Under the pieces are notes generated by a model. That model had not been told where the DNA came from. It made no database searches and saw only the letters and a program-made list of their open reading frames with translations. A program made the position numbers and the translations under genes. Below, piece by piece: positions 25,517 to 33,111 of a stretch of 53,442 nucleotides of DNA. Every line of letters begins with the position of its first letter. The first letter of the stretch is position 1. This stretch comes from JBFLYC01 sp040756735 (lineage in GTDB: Bacteria > Bacillota > DSM-16504 > Desulfitibacterales > Desulfitibacteraceae): NCBI GenBank assembly GCA_040756735.1, contig JBFLYC010000026.1, positions 1 through 53,442 of the forward strand. Reading direction: 5' to 3'.

Positions 25517-26878
25517 TTAGATCAGATAACTCATAAATAAAGTAGCAATGGTAAAATAAATAGTAAGACCTAATATATCATTTACTGTGGTAATGAAAGG
25601 TCCAGAAGCAACAGCAGGATCAATTTTTAATCTTACCATGATTAGGGGAATTATGGTTCCTGCCAGTGTCGCAAAAAATAATGTAACCCACAATGATACC
25701 CCTATTACAAATCCCAAGGCTATGCTCTTTTGCCATAAAGCTGCAATTATACTAATAAGCAGGCCATTTGTAATTCCTATAATCAACCCAACTCCTGCTT
25801 CTCTTTTAATTAGATTAAATGTATCTTTCTTGGTGAATTGACCAGTTGCTAGACCTCTCACAACTACTGCCAGGGATTGGGTACCGGTATTCCCTGCCAT
25901 ATCAGCTATCATGGGAATAAAGATGGCTAAAATGACTACTGCTTCAAGGGTTTCTTCAAATTGCGCAATTATGTTACCAGCTAATACCCCAACACCCAGT
26001 AGTAGAATTAGCCAGGGAATCCTTTTTCGAGCAGCTTCAAAAGCATTTACCTTCAAGTCCAATACACCTGGTTCTCTACCAACAATACCCCCAAATCTGG
26101 CGATATCCTCAGAAGCCTCATCATTCAAAACATCTATAGCATCGTCTACAGTAATAATACCCATTAGTTTTTTTTCTTTGTTCACCACAGGAACGGCTAA
26201 AAAGTCATATTTTTCCATAATTCTAGCTACTTCCTCCTGGTCCATGGTTACAGGTACAGAAACCACCCTTTCATACATAATATCTTGTATCTTAGTTTGT
26301 GGATTAGCAATGATTAAATCCCTTAGAGATAAAACCCCTATTAACCTATCCATCTCATCAGTTACATAAAGGTAATACACGGTTTCAGCATCTGGACCAA
26401 TCTTCCTGAGTTTATTAATAGCTTCGTCAGCTGTAAAATACTGGGGCAACACTATGTATTCTGTGGTCATTATTCCCCCCGCAGTATTTTCAGGATACTC
26501 CATCAACTCCCGCATGTCCGCTGCTTCCTGGTCATCAATTAGCTCCAAAACCTCTTGCTGCTGTTCTTCGTCCAACTCCGACAGAAGGTCGGCGGCATCA
26601 TCTGAGGGCATCTCAACTAAGATTTGAGAATACCTTTCAATACCTAATTCATCAATTATCTGTTTCTGCTGTTCTATATCCAACTGCTGAATAATTTCAG
26701 CCATCTCTTCATTGGAAAGGAAATTGGCAAGCTTTTTTCTTTCAAAAGGCTTAAGTTCCATTAATATTTGAGCCTGATCATAGGGATGAATTTCTTCAAA
26801 AATCTCCCTTACCTTTGCCTTATCATTTTTCTGCAAAAAAATTGTTATTTCTTTAAAGGCTCCATTAAATACATTCAA
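25517..26878 (-). CDS. mgtE: Magnesium transporter MgtE
   Basis: MgtE is a Mg2+-gated channel in the cell membrane. The 453 residues have the family order: N-terminal helical superhelix rich in acidic residues (about 1-125, ILVEMPSDDAADLLSELDEEQQQ), a CBS pair (about 135-255), a linker helix, and five transmembrane helices (about 285-453, including IFIPMIADMAGNTGTQSLAVVVRGLATG). TTG 26878 after AAGGAGGG is the probable start. The M-box riboswitch and its terminator lie upstream, so expression should fall when Mg2+ is plentiful. Confidence 0.97.
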   Translation of the reverse strand: MNVFNGAFKEITIFLQKNDKAKVREIFEEIHPYDQAQILMELKPFERKKLANFLSNEEMAEIIQQLDIEQQKQIIDELGIERYSQILVEMPSDDAADLLSELDEEQQQEVLELIDDQEAADMRELMEYPENTAGGIMTTEYIVLPQYFTADEAINKLRKIGPDAETVYYLYVTDEMDRLIGVLSLRDLIIANPQTKIQDIMYERVVSVPVTMDQEEVARIMEKYDFLAVPVVNKEKKLMGIITVDDAIDVLNDEASEDIARFGGIVGREPGVLDLKVNAFEAARKRIPWLILLLGVGVLAGNIIAQFEETLEAVVILAIFIPMIADMAGNTGTQSLAVVVRGLATGQFTKKDTFNLIKREAGVGLIIGITNGLLISIIAALWQKSIALGFVIGVSLWVTLFFATLAGTIIPLIMVRLKIDPAVASGPFITTVNDILGLTIYFTIATLFMSYLI

Positions 26879-27033
26879 AATAAATCCCTCCTTATACCCC
26901 CTTCAAGAAGAGATTCCTCCTCAAAAAAAGGTTTGGTAGAATTATAGTTTTTACGTTTAATAAGGATAATATTAAGCTAGATCGACCCGCTCCGTCATCC
27001 ATAAACCCTACCACCCCTTCCTATTAAATAAAA

Positions 27034-27090
27034 GGGGACACATCTCATATCTAACCTCCCACGTCTAACTCAGTATCGCGGAATGTCCCC
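27034..27090. repeat. GGGGACA...TGTCCCC repeat in the mgtE leader
   Basis: One unit of the GGGGACACA...AATGTCCCC family is inserted between the riboswitch terminator and the mgtE start, so it is part of the mgtE leader RNA. Confidence 0.65.
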
Positions 27091-27101
27091 CAAATTAAAA
27101 T

Positions 27102-27136
27102 AAAAAACCCTCCGTCACATATTATGGAAGGTTTTT
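27102..27136 (-). terminator. Riboswitch-controlled terminator of mgtE
   Basis: The stem AACCTTCC/GGAGGGTT (27126-27133 with 27106-27113) is followed by TTTTTTA on the minus strand. It lies directly after the M-box, as expected for transcription attenuation. Confidence 0.75.
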
Positions 27137-27167
27137 AAAACGACTATACAATAACTTACCTTCCTCC

Positions 27168-27317
27168 ACTCATTGAGCTTTGACACTGCATGACGTAGAG
27201 TCACACTCATCCACCTTGAGCAGAGCCTTAATCCGGCAATGCTTGTTCTACCCGTTGGCGTCTCTCGACATTTCTGGGCAGTGGACTATGTTCACACAGT
27301 AGCCTCACCTAACGAGG
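27168..27317 (-). ncRNA. M-box (ykoK) magnesium riboswitch
   Basis: On the minus strand the conserved M-box blocks appear in order: CGTTAGGTGAGGCT, then CACTGCCCAGAAATGTCGAG, AGACGCCAACGGGT, GCATTGCCGGATTAAGG, GTGGATGAGTG and CAGTGTCAAAGCTC. Known M-boxes sense Mg2+ and control Mg2+ transporters; here mgtE is downstream. The promoter is just ahead (27318-27346). Confidence 0.93.
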
Positions 27318-27346
27318 ATATTAATATGTTTCTCTTACAAGTTCAA
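27318..27346 (-). promoter_or_regulatory. Promoter of the M-box and mgtE transcript
   Basis: On the minus strand the -35 is TTGAAC (27346-27341) and the -10 is TAATAT (27323-27318), with a 17-bp spacer. It places the transcription start at the first bases of the riboswitch. Confidence 0.6.
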
Positions 27347-27362
27347 TATATCACACCTATTT

Positions 27363-27875
27363 TTAACCGTCAATTTTTTTCCTGAAGCTAAGTAACTTCG
27401 TAAACTTGATTTTTATGCTGCGTCCAATCCTTTTGACAATCTTCCTCAATGGATTGCTTGCACATGCAAAAATAAAACCACATCCGCTAAAAACAAACAC
27501 AAAGCCTTTTATAAAAAGCTTAAAGGGGAAAAGAATGATATTAACACATAGTGATAATGTTTTAATAATTAACTCGAAAAGAAATTTATATACTTTTTTA
27601 ACAAGAGAGCTTAACAATCGATAGTAGGTAATTAAGCCAACACCAATACCGATGAATACATAAGCCCTGACATCTCCCCAATTTGTCAGAATTAGCACAA
27701 CGAAGACTACCGCGGTTAACAACAGCCACACTAATAAATCTGTTACATGGATAATTATCTTCCTGGGTTTAAAAAAGCATCTTACAATATAATAAAAATC
27801 AAAAACAAAGCCCATGGCAAAGCCAAGGCCTATGGTGACTACAAAGCTAATAATTTGCTGATCAACTGGGACCAT
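27363..27875 (-). CDS. yabQ: Spore cortex biosynthesis protein YabQ
   Basis: YabQ is a membrane protein needed for cortex formation in Bacillus spores. The 170 residues show several hydrophobic segments in the first half (IISFVVTIGLGFAMGFVFDFYYIVRC is the recognisable start, split here as GFAMGFVFDFYY) and a basic C-terminus. It begins one base after yabP ends, so the two are translated together. It keeps the yabP-yabQ-divIC order, interrupted by mgtE and the small HTH gene. Confidence 0.88.
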   Translation of the reverse strand: MVPVDQQIISFVVTIGLGFAMGFVFDFYYIVRCFFKPRKIIIHVTDLLVWLLLTAVVFVVLILTNWGDVRAYVFIGIGVGLITYYRLLSSLVKKVYKFLFELIIKTLSLCVNIILFPFKLFIKGFVFVFSGCGFIFACASNPLRKIVKRIGRSIKIKFTKLLSFRKKIDG

Positions 27876-27876
27876 T

Positions 27877-28146
27877 TTATTTCAACAGCCGCTTAACAAA
27901 ATTTTTTCTTCTATTAGCCAGTGCCTCAGTATATAAAAGGCTCTCTACCTGACCGTCCACATTCAGGCTTCCATCTTCTAGATTCAAGCTGCTGATATTA
28001 AAGCCGCTGCCTTTAATGACCATGTTGCCCAAGGAAGTCTCTAGGAAGATTTCTTTATCATCATAGCTGTCAACATGCTTCACGCCGGTAACTTTAAGCC
28101 ACTTTTTATCTCTAATTTCCACACTATGCCCTTTGCCATGATCCAT
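27877..28146 (-). CDS. yabP: Sporulation protein YabP
   Basis: YabP is a small soluble spore-envelope protein required for cortex or coat assembly. The 89 residues match the YabP/YqfC family: WLKVTGVKHVDSYDDKEIFLETSLG and then IKGSGFNISSLNLEDG, ending in LLYTE. ATG 28146 follows a run AGGGGGGG. It is the first gene of the yabP-yabQ pair; a sigma-E promoter is expected upstream but I could not place one with confidence. Confidence 0.92.
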   Translation of the reverse strand: MDHGKGHSVEIRDKKWLKVTGVKHVDSYDDKEIFLETSLGNMVIKGSGFNISSLNLEDGSLNVDGQVESLLYTEALANRRKNFVKRLLK

Positions 28147-28230
28147 AAATCATTCCCCCCCTTCATTAATGGTTATTCAACCGGGGGGACTTGTAGAACA
28201 AGAATCACGGTTATACTAAGAGAATAATAC

Positions 28231-28959
28231 TCATGCACCGTAGGTTGCCTTCCTTTTATCAGCCAGTATAAATGGCAAATAGCAAAAAAAGCAGACAGCC
28301 AGAGCAATTATTTCCAGCTCAATTATATACCAGGGCCATGGATGCAAAAAATCTAAAATAGTTGGCTTATCAGGTTTCTGGAGAATATAAAGGTAATTGC
28401 TCCCCAGTAAAACATTGATCAATAAAACAAAAGCTGCATAAAAATTCGTTAGCAAAAATGCCTTACGTATCGAATTAAAAGTAGGGCGAAAACCCTCAAC
28501 AAAGGTCATCCACAAGCAGGAGAAAACTATGAGGCTGTGGGCAATAAAATATTGAAAGAAAATAAAGTGAGGGAACCCATACCAGAGATCCGGCGTTAAA
28601 ATTGCCTGGGCGGTTCCTCCTATTCCCCAAAAATAAAGCACTTCATAAAGGGAGTATTTTTTTGTCACCAGCATAACCGGACATAAAATAACTGCCATGC
28701 TGCATAAATGCAAAGGCAGTGAATGATATACAGACCATACTCCTGTCGACAAGCACCAAATCTGCAAAACCACCTCTGTTGACAGTAAAAGCACAGCCAT
28801 AACGATACGGATAATATTATTATGAGGGCTTTCCCGCAGTGAGTTGCGAAAATAATATAGTCCGCAGCCGATAATCATAATAAAAGTCAAAACAAAGGCG
28901 TGAGAGGTTGAAAACATTTCAAAGCCTTCAACTGGATAGGCTGAAAAATAATCTTTCAT
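28231..28959 (-). CDS. YwaF-like integral membrane protein (TIGR02206 type)
   Basis: The 242 residues form about seven transmembrane helices of the YwaF/TIGR02206 family; recognisable parts are FSTSHAFVLTFIM, SLPLHLCSMAVILCP, YFWGIGGTAQAILTPD and the late FLHPWPWYIIELE. The function is unknown. ATG 28959 has AGAGGAG. It is the last apparently intact gene before the decayed AMP-ligase region, so it is close to the boundary of the rearranged island. Confidence 0.88.
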   Translation of the reverse strand: MKDYFSAYPVEGFEMFSTSHAFVLTFIMIIGCGLYYFRNSLRESPHNNIIRIVMAVLLLSTEVVLQIWCLSTGVWSVYHSLPLHLCSMAVILCPVMLVTKKYSLYEVLYFWGIGGTAQAILTPDLWYGFPHFIFFQYFIAHSLIVFSCLWMTFVEGFRPTFNSIRKAFLLTNFYAAFVLLINVLLGSNYLYILQKPDKPTILDFLHPWPWYIIELEIIALAVCFFCYLPFILADKRKATYGA

Positions 28960-29009
28960 GGTTATACTCCTCTTGTTCCGGTTCTCTTTTACCTCAAAGG
29001 GGGACGGGG

Positions 29010-30493
29010 TTATTGCTTCTCTTTATTCAACTGCTTTTTATCAAGCTTACCTAAAGGTGTATACGGCATATGGTCAACGAAGGTTATATCCTTTGGCAAT
29101 TGAAATCTAGCAACCCTACGGCGCAGCCATTCAAAAAGGTCCGCTTTTGTAAGTTCAGCATTTTTTTTAAGAAGTACGAATGCTTTCAACCTCTGTCCAA
29201 AATTTTCATCACTAATTCCTATAACTTCTGCATCTTCTATTAGAGGGTGATCAATTAGTTCCTGCTCAATTTCAATAGGATAAACATTTTCGCCTGCTGA
29301 CACTATCATATCATCTGCTCTCCCACACAAAAAATAATACCCATTTTCATCTTGATAGCCTAAATCCCCTGTTTCTATCCAAGAATTATTACTGTTCTTC
29401 ATTGACCATCTATTTTTGATGCAAAACTGGCCTATCTTACCAATTTCAACTTCATTGTGATTGTCATCTAGTATTCTTAATTGGACACCATTTATTTTTT
29501 TACCAATAGTATCAGCTGAATATTTTAAGTCTTGTGGTGTTGCTATTTATATTTAAATCAGTTTCTGAAGTGCCATACAGATTGTACAATATATCTCCTA
29601 ATATATTACTAATCTCATTTACAAGTTCGGATTGAGCTCTGCACCACCTGAAGCAATACAGGCAAGAGATTTTAAATCTTCAGCATTATACTTTAACATT
29701 TTAGATATCATTAATGGCACTACAGTTACAACTTCAACATTGTGCTCCCGAACCAGGCAGCATGCTTTTTTGCATCAAATCCTTTATTTATTACTATTTT
29801 TTTCCCCAATGAGATGAATAAAAATAATACAGCTATACCATAACGTGATAAATAGGAGTAGCAATATATACAGTATTATATTTTAAAAGATTTAATCTGG
29901 TAAGTAATGTTAAAAGCGGATCTAAAAATTAAATATTTGAAGGTTTATGTGCTGCTACTTTAAAATTTCCTGTGGTGCCGCCTGTTAATAATACAATTTT
30001 ATTATATGAAGTCCTCTGAAGTTTTAGTTTTTCATTAACACTTGTATTAAAGAAGTTATTGATTGCCGGCAAGCTATCATGATAACTCAAAATTTTATCT
30101 TTAGTATAGTATGACTCTTCAATTAAAGAACTCAATTCAAAATCATATACTAGAAAGTTTAAATCCTAGCGCTCCAATAGTTTATTAAACTGACTCTTGC
30201 TCATTTCAGCATTGAGCAAATATATATCTGCTCCCAATAAAGAAACAGCAAAAATGGTAGTTTTCTTTAAAAACAGCAGCAAGCTTTTCTGATTGTGACA
30301 ATAATTGTTTATAACTTATTGTTTCATTCTCATCCACCAATGCGATTTTATCAGCATATGTATTTTTCGCAAAATATAATAGAGCCATTATATTTATTCC
30401 ATATTTGTAAATAGCAGCAATTAATCTATACAATCCCAAGGGCGAAAGTAACCTCATTCTATATAAAGCATATAGAAGCTTAAAGATTTTCAA
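29010..30493 (-). pseudogene. Broken AMP-dependent synthetase/ligase
   Basis: Pieces of one ANL-superfamily acyl-activating enzyme can be read in different frames. The N-terminus (MKIFKLLYALYRMRLL from TTG 30493, then ALVDENETISYKQLL) is followed by a deletion of roughly 40 codons, VSLLGADIYLLNAEMSK, an in-frame stop near 30173, the P-loop-like TGGTTGNFKVAAHKPS, further frame breaks, and an intact C-terminal domain (29010-29402) with WIETGDLGYQDENGYYFLCGRADDM split as GDLGYQDENGYYFLCGR and the late PLGKLDKKQ with its lysine. It follows the SDR wreck in the same orientation; the two probably formed a lipid or ketone-metabolism operon that has decayed. Confidence 0.85.
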
Positions 30494-30497
30494 AATC

Positions 30498-30820
30498 TCA
30501 TTTCCCCCTTTTTCTTGAAAATCTCGGAGCTGATGCATCCCAAATTCCTCTGAAAATTATTGATGCCAATTGTCCAAAAATCAACCACCATGGCATATAT
30601 TTATGCCCTAGTGTATACATTGATTTACAAATAATTTTGGCAACATGTTTCGGGCACATGGCAGGCAAATCTTGATAAGCAGTTGTTGGCAGGATCATGG
30701 GTGTTTTTACTAAGGGAAGGTATATGGAAGTGGTTGATATCCCCATAGTATTCAACTCGGGAGCTGCAGACCGAAACCAGGTGTCAAAAGCCGACTTGGA
30801 TGCCTGATAAGCAGCCATTA
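30498..30820 (-). pseudogene. C-terminal fragment of a short-chain dehydrogenase/reductase
   Basis: The fragment starts at the active-site helix AAYQASKSAFDTWF (Tyr-x3-Lys) and runs through TTSIYLPLVKTPMI to a natural-looking C-terminus. The Rossmann half with the cofactor loop is gone. The break lies at about 30820, where the plus-strand VapB remnant begins; residues read upstream of this on the minus strand are only antisense of vapB. Confidence 0.85.
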
Positions 30821-30931
30821 ATTCCAAAAAGCAGCATATGGACAACTTTTGAATCAAGCATCAAACACTTTTCTGAGGATTTTTTGTCTGACCGAAACCA
30901 GCCACAAATCCAGAAGCGAGATGATCTGTAA
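30821..30931 (+). pseudogene. vapB: VapB antitoxin, C-terminal remnant
   Basis: The plus strand reads IPKSSIWTTFESSIKHFSED and then FLSDRNQPQIQKRDDL, stop. This is the toxin-binding tail typical of VapB antitoxins (PK..W..L..S...FS.DF...RNQP..Q.R). The N-terminal AbrB/SpoVT-type DNA-binding half is missing and the sequence joins the SDR fragment. Its stop is immediately followed by the vapC start. Without a start codon it is probably not translated. Confidence 0.75.
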
Positions 30932-31336
30932 GTGAAATATATGCTTGATACAAATATCTGTATTTATATCATTAAAAGAAATCCTCCAGAGGTCCTAAAA
31001 ACCCTAAAAAAACAGGATTTAGGTGATGTATGTATTTCCTCAATTACATTAGCAGAATTAGAGTATGGAGTTGAAAAAAGTAATAATCCTACCAAAAATA
31101 AAATTGCTTTGGCTGGTTTTTTAATTCCATTACAAATTTTACCCTTCTCTGACAAACCAGCAGTTAAATATGGTCAAGTTCGGGCCTACCTTGAGCAAAA
31201 AGGGAAAATTATCGGCGCTTATGATTTATTGATTGGTGCACATGCATTAGCTGAAGGTCTTACTCTTGTAACAAATAATGTTAAAGAGTTTAGCCGAATT
31301 CCCAATTTATCTCTTGAAAACTGGGTTCAAACTTGA
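30932..31336 (+). CDS. vapC: VapC-type PIN-domain toxin ribonuclease
   Basis: VapC is a PIN-domain endoribonuclease toxin (known members cut tRNA or rRNA). The 134 residues retain the acidic site: Asp6 in MLDTN, Glu42/Glu44 in TLAELEYG, Asp98 in GAYDLLIGAHA, and Asn115. The GTG start follows the vapB stop with no gap, and the ribosome binding site is weak. The frame is intact although the antitoxin is truncated, so it is either silent, held by an antitoxin elsewhere, or inactivated by loss of the promoter. Confidence 0.92.
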   Translation: MKYMLDTNICIYIIKRNPPEVLKTLKKQDLGDVCISSITLAELEYGVEKSNNPTKNKIALAGFLIPLQILPFSDKPAVKYGQVRAYLEQKGKIIGAYDLLIGAHALAEGLTLVTNNVKEFSRIPNLSLENWVQT

Positions 31337-31510
31337 TGGACTGCAGCTTTTGCTGTAGGTCTTAAGGCTTGTGTGGGCAGAAAGCATAATGCATATCGGA
31401 TCTTTAGTGGATAGTGGCCGCCGATCTTTTCACGATACTGCTGCAAAACCCAAAACATTGCATCTTGCGCCTGCTATTGTTTATCTTGTTGGCATTGAGG
31501 TTAGGTATCA

Positions 31511-31957
31511 TTATTCATCTTCGCCAGCAAATCCGTACGACTGAACATTGCAGGTTGGAGTCTGGGTAATAAGATGCTCACGACTTAACTCAGCCTCAAC
31601 CATCCGGACAAGTTTAGGCAAAGAATGAGGCCTTCCTGCCTTTTTCTCATCATAATCGAGCAGTAAAAGAAAAGTCGCCGGGTTATGGTACATATCTTCG
31701 CCAAGCCTGGTTTTAAATAGTCCATCCGGCATAAAGCGAATGACAAAATTTCTCAGGCTGTTAGCAATATCCTTTAGATCTGCCTGACGAGAGTTATGAG
31801 AGAGAAAACCAATATCCTTGGCAGGCTCTGTCCCCCGGGTTTTGTAAACACGAATATCAGCGATTTCAAGGCAGTGCAAAAGATCTTTGTTCGTTCCAGG
31901 CATCTTCTGGAAAAGAAGGTTTCGTCCGTAAAGGCGAATAGCCAGTGGATAAAGCAT
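31511..31957 (-). pseudogene. Fragment of a GmrSD-type (DUF262/DUF1524) restriction nuclease
   Basis: The 148 residues match the middle of a DUF262-DUF1524 protein: YPLAIRLYGR, LEIADIRVYKTRGTEPAKDIG and, at the end, the start of the HNH region in AELSREHLITQTPT, followed by SYGFAGEDE and a stop. The N-terminal DGQQR domain and the rest of the DUF1524 nuclease are missing. It is of a different subfamily from the broken gene at 38417-39697, so the two are independent acquisitions. A remnant only. Confidence 0.7.
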
Positions 31958-32041
31958 CGCTGAAAGGCCAAGAATAAACCCCTACAGCCTTTCTAAATTT
32001 AAAGTTTCTTTTTTCAAGGTCTCAAGAAGAAATAAGAGACT

Positions 32042-32084
32042 AGAGGAAGAATGCCATTTTTAATATACCAGTTTTGCTTCTTTT
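32042..32084. repeat. Copy 1 of a 43-bp duplicated segment
   Basis: This segment, just downstream of hepT, is closely similar to 32970-33010 (AGAGGAAGAATKYCATTTTT... TTTTGCTT). It marks a partial duplication around the mntA-hepT locus. Confidence 0.6.
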
Positions 32085-32109
32085 CATAAATGGAGTTTAA
32101 ACCTGGTAG

Positions 32110-32460
32110 TCACCTTCTCGTTTCTTCTTCTGTTATAACTATTTTCTTTAAGTCCTCCAGTAGTGGTGGGATATCACTAACAACAGTCTGCCAGACAATA
32201 TCCAAGTCAATATCAAAATAACCATGAATTAGGCGATTTCTCATTTCCACAATAGATTTCCAAGGGATTGTACAATGTTGTTCCCGATATTCAGGAGATA
32301 CCTTATTTGCAGCTTCACCTATTATCTCAAGCAAATGGACTATAGACAAACTTAACATCCTGTTGTCTTCAAAATCTTGTCGGCTTCTGCCGGAAGTAAA
32401 ATCCAATATTTCTTCTGCTGCATCAATCATATGTTTTACTCTTATTAAATCAGGATTCAA
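32110..32460 (-). CDS. hepT: HepT-like HEPN-domain toxin
   Basis: HepT is a HEPN ribonuclease toxin that is neutralised by the MntA nucleotidyltransferase through AMPylation. The 116 residues carry the R-x4-H-x-Y motif as RNRLIHGY (Arg74, His79, Tyr81). The start overlaps the mntA stop by 11 bases, as usual for MNT-HEPN pairs. Intact, and possibly the only complete toxin-antitoxin pair in the window. Confidence 0.93.
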   Translation of the reverse strand: MNPDLIRVKHMIDAAEEILDFTSGRSRQDFEDNRMLSLSIVHLLEIIGEAANKVSPEYREQHCTIPWKSIVEMRNRLIHGYFDIDLDIVWQTVVSDIPPLLEDLKKIVITEEETRR

Positions 32461-32761
32461 TATGCAGCACCTCCGCTGTCTCTATAATTTCCTGACGAAA
32501 ATAACGGCTCAAGTCTTTTGGTGTCCTTAAATCTACTTTACGACCCCCAAAATAACGTGAAAGTTCTTCTTCAATACCTGCAAGTTTAATAAGCCCTGGA
32601 ATATGTTCATCCTTAAACTCAACTAATATGTCAATATCACTATCCGGCCCAAATTCGCCTCTTAAAGCCGAACCAAACAAAGCTAATTTTTTAATATGGT
32701 ATTTACGGCAAAAATGTTCTATATCAGCTTGGGATGCATGAATATTACCTTTGCTTTTCAT
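32450..32761 (-). CDS. mntA: MntA-like minimal nucleotidyltransferase antitoxin
   Basis: MntA antitoxins transfer AMP to the HEPN toxin tyrosine. The 103 residues have the minimal nucleotidyltransferase motif GS-x10-DxD (Gly30, Ser31, Asp42, Asp44) in LFGSALRGEFGPDSDIDILVEF (key parts GSALRGE and DSDIDILVEF). ATG 32761 has AAAGGAG. It is paired with hepT and lies inside a cluster of defence genes. Confidence 0.93.
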   Translation of the reverse strand: MKSKGNIHASQADIEHFCRKYHIKKLALFGSALRGEFGPDSDIDILVEFKDEHIPGLIKLAGIEEELSRYFGGRKVDLRTPKDLSRYFRQEIIETAEVLHIES

Positions 32762-32927
32762 TTGTCTTTCTCCTTTCGTTATAATTTAAATCTTCTGTAT
32801 CTGCTTCAAGATAACTTCTTCTCTCTTCCTGGCAGACGCCTTTTCTGTGTAGTATTTGCTTTTGAAATGCTTCATTTATCAAGCATTACGCAATCATAGG
32901 TATGGAAAACCCTGTGCTGGACGAATC

Positions 32928-32954
32928 TTCAGTAACAATCAGCGTGCCATTAGG
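32928..32954 (+). repeat. 27-bp perfect direct repeat, left copy
   Basis: It is identical over 27 bases to 39783-39809 in the same orientation, with partial similarity extending some 30 bases further on the lower-coordinate side. The two copies enclose the helicase, PC4/YdbC and broken GmrSD genes. Confidence 0.9.
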
Positions 32955-32969
32955 GCCACCACCATGTTA

Positions 32970-33010
32970 AGAGGAAGAATTTCATTTTTAAAATTACCAA
33001 TTTTGCTTTT
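32970..33010. repeat. Copy 2 of the duplicated segment
   Basis: It is the counterpart of 32042-32084 and lies between the left 27-bp repeat and the mntA remnant. Confidence 0.6.
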
Positions 33011-33039
33011 GCAACCAGCGTTGTTTGTAGGTCGGGTTT

Positions 33040-33075
33040 GACTGTTTCAATGATTTCTTGTCGGAAATAGCGTTT
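33040..33075 (-). pseudogene. Remnant of a second mntA (C-terminal 12 codons)
   Basis: The minus strand reads KRYFRQEIIETV, almost the same as SRYFRQEIIETA near the end of the intact MntA. The codons differ, so this is an old paralogue rather than a recent copy. Confidence 0.55.
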
Positions 33076-33111
33076 TATATATTACCCATTGATTTTGTCT
33101 GTTTTATTATT

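Larger units (their letters stand above)
32762..33111. other. Gene-free stretch with repeat copies and an mntA remnant
   Basis: No intact gene is seen. The stretch holds one copy of the 27-bp direct repeat (32928-32954), copy 2 of the 43-bp segment (32970-33010) and a short remnant of a second mntA (33040-33075). Confidence 0.6.

Noticed and set aside
29632..29817. Plus-strand frame in the ligase region
   Set aside because: It is antisense to the broken AMP-ligase.
30498..30857. Intact short protein starting MIQKLSICC
   Set aside because: Its first residues are antisense of the vapB tail; only the SDR C-terminal half is genuine.
31774..31971. 65-codon frame near the GmrSD fragment
   Set aside because: It is in another frame of the same fragment and has no support of its own.
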